A DNA stretch of 44,862 nt. Origin: CAZKRL01 sp964555295. Lineage in GTDB: Bacteria > Bacteroidota > Bacteroidia > Flavobacteriales_D > Sanyastnellaceae. The stretch is taken from NCBI GenBank assembly GCA_964555295.1, contig CAZKRL010000023.1, forward strand, positions 1 through 44,862, read 5' to 3'. The notes under the pieces were generated by a model. The model worked only from the letters and a program-made list of their open reading frames with translations. It was not told the DNA's origin and made no database searches. The position numbers and the translations under genes are program-made. Shown in pieces: positions 8,884-18,038 of this stretch (position 1 is its first letter; every line of letters begins with the position of its first letter).

Positions 8884-9555
8884 ATGAAAGACTGGGCACC
8901 TCAAGATAGACCGAGAGAAAAACTAATGCTTCACGGTGAATCATCGCTAAGTGACACCGAGCTGGTTGCGATTCTGCTTCGGACAGGAAGCGGGAGAATG
9001 GACGCCATTAGTATTGCAAGGACTTTGATGCAGCAGGTAGATCATGACATCACCAAACTGGATTCATTATCGATCAAATCCATGGCGAAGATGCATGGCA
9101 TTGGAAACGTAAAGGCCGTAACTATAAAGGCAGCGCTTGCGCTAGGGAAAAGAAGAGTAAATGCCCGACCGCATGAATCTGTAAAGATTTCAAACTCTAG
9201 AGACGCATATCAAATACTTCAACCATACATGCTTGGTCTGAAACATGAAGAATTCTGGATGATTTGTTTGAACCGAGCCAATAAGGTCGTTCGTGCAACG
9301 CGGCTCAACATTGGCGGAATCTCGAGCACAATTGTAGATCTTAAACGTGTTTTTCAAATGGCGCTCGAGCATAATGCATCCGGAATCATTGTTTCACATA
9401 ATCATCCAAGTGGGGCGTTGAAGCCCAGCTCAGAGGATAACCTGCTAACGCAACGCATAAAGCAGAATGGTGAACTCTTAGACTGCCCTTTGATTGATCA
9501 TATCATCATCAGTGATTTCGGATACTACAGTTACGCAGATGAGGGACAGCTCTAA
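8884..9555 (+). CDS. radC: RadC family JAB-domain protein
   Basis: A 223-residue protein with an N-terminal UPF0758 helical region (DRPREKLMLHGESSLSDTEL, then a helix-hairpin-helix-like MHGIGNVKA) and a C-terminal JAB/MPN+ domain. The metal motif is SHNHPSG followed by LKPSSED at about residues 171-184, which gives the H-x-H...D set. The C-terminal LIDHIIISDFGYYSYAD is typical. Despite the name, the family's role in DNA repair is unproven; the fold predicts a zinc-dependent peptidase or deubiquitinase-like activity. It starts 30 nt after the rpsT terminator. Confidence 0.95.
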   Translation: MKDWAPQDRPREKLMLHGESSLSDTELVAILLRTGSGRMDAISIARTLMQQVDHDITKLDSLSIKSMAKMHGIGNVKAVTIKAALALGKRRVNARPHESVKISNSRDAYQILQPYMLGLKHEEFWMICLNRANKVVRATRLNIGGISSTIVDLKRVFQMALEHNASGIIVSHNHPSGALKPSSEDNLLTQRIKQNGELLDCPLIDHIIISDFGYYSYADEGQL

Positions 9556-9627
9556 ACCCTTAGATCATTTGCCGAACAGATATCCATGACGACATACTAT
9601 TCGTAAGATTTACCATCTTTGCAGGCC

Positions 9628-10917
9628 ATGAGTGAATTCAACGGAATCATTGTCAACTTGGAGAGAACATCAGCACGGGTAGACTATTTGTTTCATTGGC
9701 TCCTCAACGACTTTACTGAATGGCGCTACTCACTAAGTGGTGAAAAGTTTACAAATCCAGAAAAAGTATTGAACTATTCACCTGTGAATGTCCCCGGCGC
9801 ATTGAATATCATTCCAACTGAATGGATGTTCGAAGAACAGGTGAGAATGCCGAAATATCAATGGGCAGAAGACACGTATCCCAGGCTGCTCCTTGAAGAC
9901 AAAGAAAGTTTCGATGCCATTTCCGCCATCTTCTTTATGATCAGCAGAGTAGAGGAATACACACCCTCGCTGATTGATCTTCATGGCCGTTATCCGTCAA
10001 CAGCTGCCACGAATCGCCAATACTTGCTACTTCCTTTGGCGGATCTATGGCGACAAGAAATCCATCACTTATTGGGAATCAATTCGATTCGCCGAAAAAA
10101 TAGTGTACACTTCAGTTTTGATATAGACAGTGCTTACGCATACAAGCATAAAGGTTTCATGCGCACGACTGGTGCCATTTGCAGAGACTTCATTTCATTC
10201 AGATACAGACATCTTGCCGAAAGAATATTATGTATTACCGGAATAGCAAAAGATCCATTTGACACCTATGACTACATCATAAAAGAATGCCAGACAAGAG
10301 CTATTGAACTTTCTTGGTTCTTCCTACTCTCCAACAGAACCTTCGAGAACAATAATATCCGGCACACGAGCAAAGGATTAAGAAAACTGATTACCCGATT
10401 AGCATCAAAATATACGGTAGGAATTCATCCGGGCTACGACACATGGAGAGATATGCGACTGATGCAGGATGAGGTTAGCAGACTCAACGAAATACTCTCC
10501 GTTCCGGTGCATCATTCGCGACAACATTACCTCCGATTTGCCTTGCCTGAAACCTACCGAATTGTTCTTGAGAACGGGATTCGTAATGAATATTCGATGG
10601 GGTATGCTGATGCGCCGGGATTTAGAGCCGGCACGAGTATGCCCTTCGCATGGTTTGACATGAGCACGAATAAGGTTACGGACCTCGTAGTTCACCCCTT
10701 CTGCGCGATGGATGTTACGTTTTCACGATATCAAAAGATTTCTGCTGACGAGACAATATCCGTACTGAAAATACTAATAGCTCAAATTGAGTTAACAAGA
10801 GGAAAATTCCACATGCTATGGCACAATGAAACACTATCGAATAAAGGCGATTGGGACGGTTGGAAGAAATTATGGTGTCAAGTTCTAAACTCTCTTACTC
10901 CTTCTGAGCTCCACTGA
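9628..10917 (+). CDS. Polysaccharide deacetylase-like protein (DUF7033 type)
   Basis: A 429-residue protein with no signal peptide. Residues about 1-150 match the N-terminal domain seen in Bacteroidota polysaccharide-deacetylase-like proteins, and HFSFDIDSAYAYKHKG at about residue 161 is the NodB-like metal motif region (Asp-x-Asp). Later GIHPGYDTW and SRQHYLRF fit the same fold. The substrate is unknown; a sugar de-N-acetylation role in capsule or envelope glycans is plausible. The frame is open from a TTG at 9619, but a CATCTTTG box at 9614-9621 overlaps it, so the ATG at 9628 with an almost leaderless transcript is preferred. Its last 40 nt overlap the convergent lpxH. Confidence 0.8.
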   Translation: MSEFNGIIVNLERTSARVDYLFHWLLNDFTEWRYSLSGEKFTNPEKVLNYSPVNVPGALNIIPTEWMFEEQVRMPKYQWAEDTYPRLLLEDKESFDAISAIFFMISRVEEYTPSLIDLHGRYPSTAATNRQYLLLPLADLWRQEIHHLLGINSIRRKNSVHFSFDIDSAYAYKHKGFMRTTGAICRDFISFRYRHLAERILCITGIAKDPFDTYDYIIKECQTRAIELSWFFLLSNRTFENNNIRHTSKGLRKLITRLASKYTVGIHPGYDTWRDMRLMQDEVSRLNEILSVPVHHSRQHYLRFALPETYRIVLENGIRNEYSMGYADAPGFRAGTSMPFAWFDMSTNKVTDLVVHPFCAMDVTFSRYQKISADETISVLKILIAQIELTRGKFHMLWHNETLSNKGDWDGWKKLWCQVLNSLTPSELH

Positions 10918-11648
10918 AGTAACTCCAACTTCTCGCCATTCCATTTTGCGAAGGTTCTGTAATTTAACCACTCACCTAGGTTAACATACCTGGAATTTTC
11001 GCCAATCATAACGTCTATAGGCAAATGGCGGTGACCGAAAATATAATAGTCGCTATGCCTGCGTTGTTCAGCTTCACTGCAGTATATCACCAACCATTCT
11101 TTATCATCACCGAGGTATTTTCTATCTGTATCGCCTGTTACCGACCGACTGTATCCCGAGAAAAAAGAGGCGAGCCAAATACCAAAGTTGGGGTGTAGCC
11201 TTGCAAAGAGCCACTGACAAACTCGGTTGGAAAAAACACGTTTGATGAATTTATAACCGTGGTCGCCCGGGCCCAATCCATCGCCATGACCAATATGAAA
11301 AAGCTTGCCATCAAATTCACGATCCATAGGGCTTCGATATACCTGAACACCACATTCCGATGACAGGTAATCAAAAATCCACATGTCATGATTGCCCGTA
11401 AATACATGCACCGGAATTCCCTTATCCGTAATCTCAGAAATCTTACCTAACAAACGCGTATATCCTCGCGGCACAGCGCGCTTATACTCAAACCAGAAAT
11501 CAAAAATATCGCCCACCAGAAAAATTTCTGTCGCGTCGTTACTCGCATAATCGAGCCAAGCCACCACAGCCTTCTCACGTTCAAGACTCTCTTCCCTTGA
11601 GGGAACTCCCAAATGAAAGTCAGAGGCAAAATAAATTTGATTTTTCAT
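10878..11648 (-). CDS. lpxH: UDP-2,3-diacylglucosamine diphosphatase
   Basis: A 256-residue calcineurin-like metallophosphoesterase that hydrolyses UDP-2,3-diacylglucosamine to lipid X in lipid A synthesis, at the cytoplasmic membrane face. Metal motifs appear in order: SDFHLG (residue 9), VGDIFDFW (about 45), TGNHDMW (about 84), GHGDGLGPGD (about 118) and FGHRHLPI (about 200). It is the last gene of a minus-strand operon that begins with lpxK, another lipid A gene, 11 nt downstream of the M1 peptidase. Its C-terminus overlaps the convergent deacetylase gene by 40 nt. Confidence 0.93.
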   Translation of the reverse strand: MKNQIYFASDFHLGVPSREESLEREKAVVAWLDYASNDATEIFLVGDIFDFWFEYKRAVPRGYTRLLGKISEITDKGIPVHVFTGNHDMWIFDYLSSECGVQVYRSPMDREFDGKLFHIGHGDGLGPGDHGYKFIKRVFSNRVCQWLFARLHPNFGIWLASFFSGYSRSVTGDTDRKYLGDDKEWLVIYCSEAEQRRHSDYYIFGHRHLPIDVMIGENSRYVNLGEWLNYRTFAKWNGEKLELLQWSSEGVREFRT

Positions 11649-11659
11649 CTATGTAATTC

Positions 11660-14600
11660 TCAGTCAAGAGCCTGTTCTATCAATTTGCCAGGTTGCAAAA
11701 TATTCAAATTCAATTCGATCATTATATTTTGGAAAAACGAATTTCCATAGACTCTCAACTCTTTTGTTATATTGTCAGAATACAACCATGGAATATACAC
11801 CTCAGCAATTCCAGGAAATACTGGAAGGCAAATTCCAAAAACATTGAGCATGCGAAACTTATAATTGGCCGACACATTCATTTGCTTGAACTCATCTGGT
11901 TGATACTCGAGCGAGTTCTTAAGGAAACCTATCGAGTAATAAGGCCTGAATGGGAATTTAAATGGAGCATCCGCCATCATGCGAAGCGTAAATATTTTGT
12001 CATTCGCACTTTGAAATGTTGGTACTGCCATACCGCCCTGTGTATTCATGAATTGCTGAGAAAGTAAACCACTGGCCTCTTCCCTACCTAAGAATAAACC
12101 TTCATATAAATAATCGCCATTGGCCTGCAGATCAGATTTTTTTTCTACACTATAATTTATACCTCTCTGTCCGGCAGCATTTAAATTGAAGCCATTCGCA
12201 GCTGCTGCATATAGTCGAACGTATATTTTACTTCTGTTCTTTCCGTTATATATCCGTGTGAAATTCAACTCATTCTGAATGACAACTTCATTGCCGGTAA
12301 GTTTGCCAAGCTCAACGGTTCCTTTATAACTGAGTCGAGCCAGCGGAAACTTTTTAGTAACCGCGGTTGTCAGGCGATAATGCGCTGTCCAGTTATTTAT
12401 ACTGCGGATTTTATCTGAGGCCACAAGAAAACCACTTTGATCACCAAACCCGTTAAATAGACCGAATACAGTAAACTTCAATTCACCTTGAACATCCTTG
12501 CGATGCTGCGCATTGAATAGAGATCTGCGGACCGACACGTTACTTACCGCATAACTTCTGTAAAGATCATCGCCACCCGATTTCAGCGTTGTCAAATTAA
12601 ACTTCTTATAGCCGCTTGAGATCCCCCAATAGCCGTTATCCCATCCGATAGAATTGAAGCCCACCATACCTTTTGTCTCCGGTGAAAACATCTGAGCAAC
12701 ACTCCACTTGAAATGCTTGCGCGGTATCGTTTCATTGTTGACATATACGCCATACATCGCCTTGTTGTAGTTGTTCCAACCAATGATGGGCAAAACAAAC
12801 CACTGAGTACGAGTAGGGTTATCAACGCCGGTAAGTAATCCTATTTTAAGAGGTTCAGTTTTGCGCATAATACCCGCGGTCCGGATGCGATTGTCGCGTT
12901 TATAATATTCATTGATGCCATCTGCGTTATTGATAATAATTACGTCACCCTTTTGAGATGAGATGGTATTGCTAACCGCTTTACCCGGCAGACAACCCTC
13001 AAACCATGTGGTGGAAACCCTTTTGCCATCTCGCACAACATCCACAGAAAACGGAGCAGCAATATCACCCCTGTTCCTTACCTTCAACTTCATCGCTTCA
13101 TTACCATCACGTCTCACCGAACTCGCAGCATAATCTACACGACCTGTAGTTTTAATCACATCATCGAAAAACCATGACAGATTCTTACCTGATGTTTTTT
13201 CAAATACTTCCTTTAAATCTTTCGGGTAGGGATGACGAAACTTCCATTGACTATAATATTCGCGCATACAGCGATCAAACAAATCTTCTCCTAAGTAGCC
13301 CATCAGATATTTGAATGCCAAAGCGGTCTTTTTATAGACCACAGCACCATAATTCATATTGGTGTAATTGTTACTTCCAAAATCAATCGGTTGATCTTTT
13401 GCACGGCGCGCGTTAAGCAGATAAGGAAGTTCTTCAGCGAGATAAGAATATGAGAAATCATTCAACCCAAGCAAGTTGTTAATCCCGTTTCCGCCTATAC
13501 TGATTACTGCGCTAGCGCCATCGGGGTCAGTAGCAAGCATAGTGCGTGTTTCATAGAATGAATTCAAACCCTCATCCATCCATGCATGATCGCGCTCGTT
13601 GCTTCCCAAAATACCATAAAACCAGTTATGACCAACTTCATGAATGATGACCATTCGCAATGCTTCCTTCGTACCCACATTACCAATTACTGTGATGGTC
13701 GGATACTCCATTCCACCGCCCGCACTGATGGTACCATCCACCGCAGTGCATACATCGTATGGGTACTCCCCTACCCACAGAGAATAATAAAACAATGCAT
13801 CGTGAATGGCCTTTAAGCCGTTGCCGTTTGACCATGTAGCCGCGTTCTCCGGCGTGTACATAACACAGGTTTCTACCCGCTTGCCTGAACCTGGAAGAAT
13901 GCATTCTCCCTTCTCGACAATAAATTTACGATCAGCAAACCAAGCAAAATCGTGTGCTTTGTCCATTTTGTAATGGACGGTTTTCATTGCTGCATGGCTC
14001 TTAGAAATACGTTCCTCGATTATCACCTCTTGCTCCTCGCTGGTTCTCTTCGAAAGTGCATTCATTACATCGCGCTCAGATGATGACTGAACATTACCCG
14101 ATGCACCGACAACATAGTTTTCTGGAAAGGAGATATACACATCAAAATTCCCAAACTCACTATAAAACTCACCTTGTGTGAGATAGGGCATTGGGTGCCA
14201 TCCATCCTTATCATAAACGGCCGGCTTGGCAAACCACTGGGTTATTTGATAGCTCTTCCCGATATGCCCAAGTCGTGAAATGGTACCGCTAGGGATTTTT
14301 ACCTTGAATGGCGTGAAAACTTTGCAACTGCCCCCCGGTGGAATAGACTGGGGCAATTTCAACACAGCAATATCTTCATAACCCATCCAGTAAGCGTGAT
14401 TCACCGATTGTCCGTTTACACTAAAGCTGATAGAATCGATGCCACCCCTATCGGATTGCTTCGCCCAAAGCAAAAAATAATCACCATTCTGAAAACTTTG
14501 TTTGGCCAGTGCCGTCTTCGCGTTTTTGTATGCGTTGGGCCAGAGATGCACATAGATTGAATCCAACGATTTGGAACTATGGTTGATGTATTCAAAAGCA

Positions 14601-14740
14601 ACATCACCGCGCAAAATGTGAGAGGAATCATCCAAAGTGACGTGAATAGTATAATTCACTTCTTGTTGAAAATACGATTGCGACCATGCATTTTGAAGTG
14701 TAAAGCAACCGATGAGTAAGAGAGAAAAAAAATGTCTCAT
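11660..14740 (-). CDS. Secreted M1-family metallopeptidase
   Basis: 1026 residues. A signal peptide (MRHFFSLLLIGCFTLQNAWS) leads into the gluzincin aminopeptidase fold. The zinc motif HEVGHNWFYGILGSN is at about residues 364-378, with the third ligand in MDEGLNSFYET 18 residues on. The exopeptidase motif GGGMEYPTITVIG precedes it. The C-terminal 400 residues are rich in aromatic beta-strands, unlike the usual ERAP domain, and could be a membrane-associated beta structure. No T9SS sorting domain is visible. It probably trims peptides in the periplasm or at the surface. It lies 10 nt after tlpA and 11 nt before lpxH. Confidence 0.9.
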   Translation of the reverse strand: MRHFFSLLLIGCFTLQNAWSQSYFQQEVNYTIHVTLDDSSHILRGDVAFEYINHSSKSLDSIYVHLWPNAYKNAKTALAKQSFQNGDYFLLWAKQSDRGGIDSISFSVNGQSVNHAYWMGYEDIAVLKLPQSIPPGGSCKVFTPFKVKIPSGTISRLGHIGKSYQITQWFAKPAVYDKDGWHPMPYLTQGEFYSEFGNFDVYISFPENYVVGASGNVQSSSERDVMNALSKRTSEEQEVIIEERISKSHAAMKTVHYKMDKAHDFAWFADRKFIVEKGECILPGSGKRVETCVMYTPENAATWSNGNGLKAIHDALFYYSLWVGEYPYDVCTAVDGTISAGGGMEYPTITVIGNVGTKEALRMVIIHEVGHNWFYGILGSNERDHAWMDEGLNSFYETRTMLATDPDGASAVISIGGNGINNLLGLNDFSYSYLAEELPYLLNARRAKDQPIDFGSNNYTNMNYGAVVYKKTALAFKYLMGYLGEDLFDRCMREYYSQWKFRHPYPKDLKEVFEKTSGKNLSWFFDDVIKTTGRVDYAASSVRRDGNEAMKLKVRNRGDIAAPFSVDVVRDGKRVSTTWFEGCLPGKAVSNTISSQKGDVIIINNADGINEYYKRDNRIRTAGIMRKTEPLKIGLLTGVDNPTRTQWFVLPIIGWNNYNKAMYGVYVNNETIPRKHFKWSVAQMFSPETKGMVGFNSIGWDNGYWGISSGYKKFNLTTLKSGGDDLYRSYAVSNVSVRRSLFNAQHRKDVQGELKFTVFGLFNGFGDQSGFLVASDKIRSINNWTAHYRLTTAVTKKFPLARLSYKGTVELGKLTGNEVVIQNELNFTRIYNGKNRSKIYVRLYAAAANGFNLNAAGQRGINYSVEKKSDLQANGDYLYEGLFLGREEASGLLSQQFMNTQGGMAVPTFQSANDKIFTLRMMADAPFKFPFRPYYSIGFLKNSLEYQPDEFKQMNVSANYKFRMLNVFGICLPVFPGIAEVYIPWLYSDNITKELRVYGNSFFQNIMIELNLNILQPGKLIEQALD

Positions 14741-14750
14741 ATCAAATCAA

Positions 14751-15869
14751 TTAAAATCCGAATAATTCTTGAAGTTTATTATCCAGGGCCGGGCCCCGAA
14801 GATTGGTTCCAATGACTTTGCCTTCTTTATCTAACAGCAAAGTGGCGGGAATGCTGGAGACACCGTATGCCTGTGCCGCTGCGTTTTGCCAATGTTTCAA
14901 ATCGCTGACGTGGTTGGGCCAGAGCAAACCATCTTTCGCAATGGCCGCTTTCCAGGCCTCCAGTGAACTATCGAGTGACACCGAGAACACCTCGAAACCC
15001 GCCTTGTTGTATTTCTTGTATGCAGCTACAACGTTTGGATTTTCCTTCCTGCATGGGCCACACCAACTCGCCCAAAAATCGATGAGAACATACTTCCCTC
15101 TTAAGTTGCTCAACTTCCTGGTTTTGCCATCGACGCCGGCCATTTCAATCTCTGGCGCAACATCCATCTGAGGCCTGGAATTCTCCTGCTTTTGAAGCTG
15201 ATTATTTCTGGTCACAAACTGTTGCTTGATCGTCTTGTACACTCCACTGTGTCCAATCATGGGCTTAACGTTTTCCAGAACTTTTGCAGGAAGTCCTGAC
15301 TCTTCCGGAGTTACCTGTGAGAGTATCAGGAGTGCCGCGGGCGAATGATCATTTTGCTTCACCCAAGAAGTAATAGCTGTAGATATATCCTGTCGCAATT
15401 GCTGCATACCCTTCGCTGCACTGTCGCGTATTGCAGCAAGGTCTGAACTTGTGAAAATAGCTTTCAACGAATCCTCCCGCGATTGAAAAGAAAAAAACAG
15501 TCGGTCAATTTCCTCCAAAGACTCGCTGCCTGGTGAATTCGATACCGAAAGACTTTTCCTCCAATCATTATAATCCGCCTCAATTCGCGGCGATTCGGTG
15601 CTGTCGGTAATCAGTAATAAAGCATGTTCATCGTCCAATGTGAGACGGTAAAAATCCATAGCGAGACCCTTCGACGGAAGGATGGAAAAACTGCCATCCG
15701 GTCCGATTACTGTCGAGTCCATATCAGGATTTACATTTCCAAGATGTTGTAAACGAATGGTGCGGCCTTCAGCGCCCACAATTCTTCCTGAAATGGGTGA
15801 TTGCTTGTTTGCACATGACATACAGAACATGGAAAACAAAAGGAGAAAGTGAAAAGGGACGAAGTTCAT
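14751..15869 (-). CDS. TlpA-type thiol-disulfide lipoprotein
   Basis: A 372-residue lipoprotein. The signal peptide ends in a lipobox (FCMSC, Cys at about 19). Residues 25-110 match the DUF4369-like N-terminal domain common in Bacteroidota TlpA proteins. The C-terminal thioredoxin domain carries DFWASWCGPCRKENP at about residues 265-280, then a cis-Pro region SSIPATLLLD. It should reduce or exchange disulfides in periplasmic proteins, perhaps for cytochrome maturation. It lies 7 nt after lpxK in the lpxK-lpxH operon. Confidence 0.92.
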   Translation of the reverse strand: MNFVPFHFLLLFSMFCMSCANKQSPISGRIVGAEGRTIRLQHLGNVNPDMDSTVIGPDGSFSILPSKGLAMDFYRLTLDDEHALLLITDSTESPRIEADYNDWRKSLSVSNSPGSESLEEIDRLFFSFQSREDSLKAIFTSSDLAAIRDSAAKGMQQLRQDISTAITSWVKQNDHSPAALLILSQVTPEESGLPAKVLENVKPMIGHSGVYKTIKQQFVTRNNQLQKQENSRPQMDVAPEIEMAGVDGKTRKLSNLRGKYVLIDFWASWCGPCRKENPNVVAAYKKYNKAGFEVFSVSLDSSLEAWKAAIAKDGLLWPNHVSDLKHWQNAAAQAYGVSSIPATLLLDKEGKVIGTNLRGPALDNKLQELFGF

Positions 15870-15876
15870 TAGAGAG

Positions 15877-16890
15877 TCATTTTCGAAGGTGAGTTATACT
15901 CTGCGAAAGTACAATTTTGAGATTTTCTTCTCCCTCCAAAAACTTGAGTCGAATGGGCAATGCAATTATTCTTGTTTCAGACAACACATTGAGCAGTCGC
16001 AGCTTTACCGCATCCTTTTCGGTAGTGATGATACAATTTGATCCGGCGGGGAGTTCGTCAAAATCATTCTCTGAGTAATGATGATGATCTGCGAATCGTT
16101 TATATCCCGAGATATCATAGTGCGAGCTGATAAAGGATTTGAATCCGGAATCATTTGCCACACCACAAACGCCAAACGCAACCATGGATTCCATGTTAAC
16201 CACCTCCAAAGTCCTTACATCATAAGGAGATAAATACTCAAGACCCGTGAAGAACAGTGACTTACCTCGCTCAAACCCCTGTAATTCGGCTTGCATTATG
16301 AACTCCGGCGAGGGAATACTTGGACAATTCGTTACCACGAGAACATCGGCTCGTTTCGCGGCACCGGCAACATCACGCAAATAACCCAGCGGGAATAGTT
16401 GGTCACTCCAAAAGGGCCGGTCTTGGCGGGTCAAGAGTATTTTGACAGAACCATTGAGTCGTCTGTGCTGAAAAGCATCATCCAACACCACAACCTCATA
16501 TCCCCTATTCTTCAGTTCATCAACTCCTGTTAGTCGATCCACGCAAACGGCCACACCGACATCAGGAAGGTTCAAACACTGCATGAGCGGCTCATCGCCT
16601 ACCTCCTTAGGTTTGGAAGAAGCACTAACCTGAAGAAAACCTTTGCCCTTTCGACCATAACCGCGAGATAGCAAAGCGACTTTACTGGTTTCTACAAGAT
16701 ACCTGCACACCCAAGCAGAGAAGGGTGTCTTGCCGGTTCCTCCCAGACTTAGATTGCCAATAACCACGGTGGGCAGCGAACCTTCCCGTGAAGCAACAAA
16801 ACCCTTGTCAAAGAGAAAATGCCTGAAACGCAATAAGCACTCCAATGGCCAAGAAAAGAACTTCAGCAAGGCAAATCTCATCCGCGACAA
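15877..16890 (-). CDS. lpxK: Tetraacyldisaccharide 4'-kinase
   Basis: A 337-residue membrane-associated kinase that phosphorylates the 4' position of the lipid A disaccharide precursor. The P-loop GNLSLGGTGKTPFSAW is at residues 45-60, followed by LLSRGYGRKGKGF and the catalytic-type region VVLDDAFQHRRL; ITTEKDAVKL is the conserved C-terminal motif. The N-terminal hydrophobic helix fits membrane association. It opens the operon and is divergent from the Nif3-like gene, with only 32 nt between the two start codons. Confidence 0.95.
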   Translation of the reverse strand: MSRMRFALLKFFSWPLECLLRFRHFLFDKGFVASREGSLPTVVIGNLSLGGTGKTPFSAWVCRYLVETSKVALLSRGYGRKGKGFLQVSASSKPKEVGDEPLMQCLNLPDVGVAVCVDRLTGVDELKNRGYEVVVLDDAFQHRRLNGSVKILLTRQDRPFWSDQLFPLGYLRDVAGAAKRADVLVVTNCPSIPSPEFIMQAELQGFERGKSLFFTGLEYLSPYDVRTLEVVNMESMVAFGVCGVANDSGFKSFISSHYDISGYKRFADHHHYSENDFDELPAGSNCIITTEKDAVKLRLLNVLSETRIIALPIRLKFLEGEENLKIVLSQSITHLRK

Positions 16891-16922
16891 AAGTAACTGC
16901 GGTGATGCAGTTAATTTGTAAC

Positions 16923-18038
16923 ATGAAACTGAAGGAATTCATTCGCTCTTGGGAAGAGGAATTACCCCTGCAACTCCAGGCAAGTTATGATAATTGCGGG
17001 TTGATTGTCGGCGACCCCGATCAAGAGATTACGGGCTTTTTGACTTGCCTCGATTGCACCGAGGCCGTGGTCGAAGAAGCCGCCCGACTGAAAGTCAATG
17101 TAATCATTGCTCACCATCCGGTGGTTTTCAGTGGATTAAAGCACATCAACCAGAAGCACTGGGTTGAACGAACGGTAAGAGCTGCAATTAAGTTGGATAT
17201 CGCCATATACGCTTCGCACACGAACCTTGACCATCATTATGACGGGGTGAACCGTGTGATTTGCGAGCAACTGGGTGTAAAGAACTGCACGGCACTATCA
17301 CCCCAGAAAGATATTCTTTACGGAATTCGTGTATTTGTTCCGGCCGATAGCATGGAGCAAGTTCGAACGGCCATGTTTGCCGCAGGGGCGGGCAGACTGG
17401 GCAATTATGATGAATGCAGCTTCTCATTGACCGGAGAGGGCACGTTTCGTCCGCTCGAAGACGCAAATCCTACCACAGGAAAAATTGGGTTACGCGAAAC
17501 TTTGCAGGAAAATCAGCTCAATCTGATTTGCACACGGTGGCAGCTTTCCCGGGTTTTGGCAGCGATGCGAACTGCACACCCATATGAAGAGATTGCCTAT
17601 GAGTTGGTTCAACTGGAAAACACCGCTCACTTCTATGGGGCCGGAATGGTGGGTGAATTGGAACAAGAAACCGACAGTGCAGCATTTATGCAGATGGTGG
17701 CAAAGACAATGAGATGTGCTGTTATTCGACATACCTCGCCTCTGGGAAAGCCCATAAAAAGAGTAGCGGTTTGTGGCGGAAGCGGATATTCGCTTTTGGG
17801 GAACGCCATAAGCGCCGGGGCAGATATTTTCCTGACTGCCGACATTAAATACCATGAGTTTTTTGAGGCTGATCAACAGATTATACTGGCTGATATAGGT
17901 CATTACGAAAGCGAGCAGTTTACAATTCAGCATTTGATTGACCGGTTGAAGAAAAAATTCCCTACATTCGCGGCCCATTCGACTGGTGTTTTAACAAACC
18001 CGGTCCAGTACACCATAGTACATGGCAACAAAGAATAA
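16923..18038 (+). CDS. Nif3-like dinuclear metal centre protein (YqfO type)
   Basis: 371 residues. The N- and C-terminal halves carry the Nif3 metal motifs (NCGLIVGD; IAHHPVVFSG; ASHTNLDHHYDGVN; GHYESEQF) that bind two divalent metals in a toroidal hexamer. A PII-like insert (LYGIRVFVPADSMEQVRTAM) at about 125-230 makes it the long YqfO form. A role as GTP cyclohydrolase-like enzyme has been suggested for the family but is unsettled. The frame is open from an ATG at 16845, but that would overlap lpxK; MKLKEF at 16923 is the family start. TTAATTTG lies 4 nt before it, which implies a leaderless transcript. The next gene overlaps its end by 17 nt. Confidence 0.92.
   Translation: MKLKEFIRSWEEELPLQLQASYDNCGLIVGDPDQEITGFLTCLDCTEAVVEEAARLKVNVIIAHHPVVFSGLKHINQKHWVERTVRAAIKLDIAIYASHTNLDHHYDGVNRVICEQLGVKNCTALSPQKDILYGIRVFVPADSMEQVRTAMFAAGAGRLGNYDECSFSLTGEGTFRPLEDANPTTGKIGLRETLQENQLNLICTRWQLSRVLAAMRTAHPYEEIAYELVQLENTAHFYGAGMVGELEQETDSAAFMQMVAKTMRCAVIRHTSPLGKPIKRVAVCGGSGYSLLGNAISAGADIFLTADIKYHEFFEADQQIILADIGHYESEQFTIQHLIDRLKKKFPTFAAHSTGVLTNPVQYTIVHGNKE

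Noticed and set aside
9619..9627. TTG start of the deacetylase-like gene
   Set aside because: The TTG overlaps a promoter-like CATCTTTG, and an ATG lies 9 nt downstream.
16845..16922. Upstream start for the Nif3-like gene
   Set aside because: It would overlap lpxK by 46 nt and add residues absent from the family; the ATG at 16923 gives the family N-terminus.
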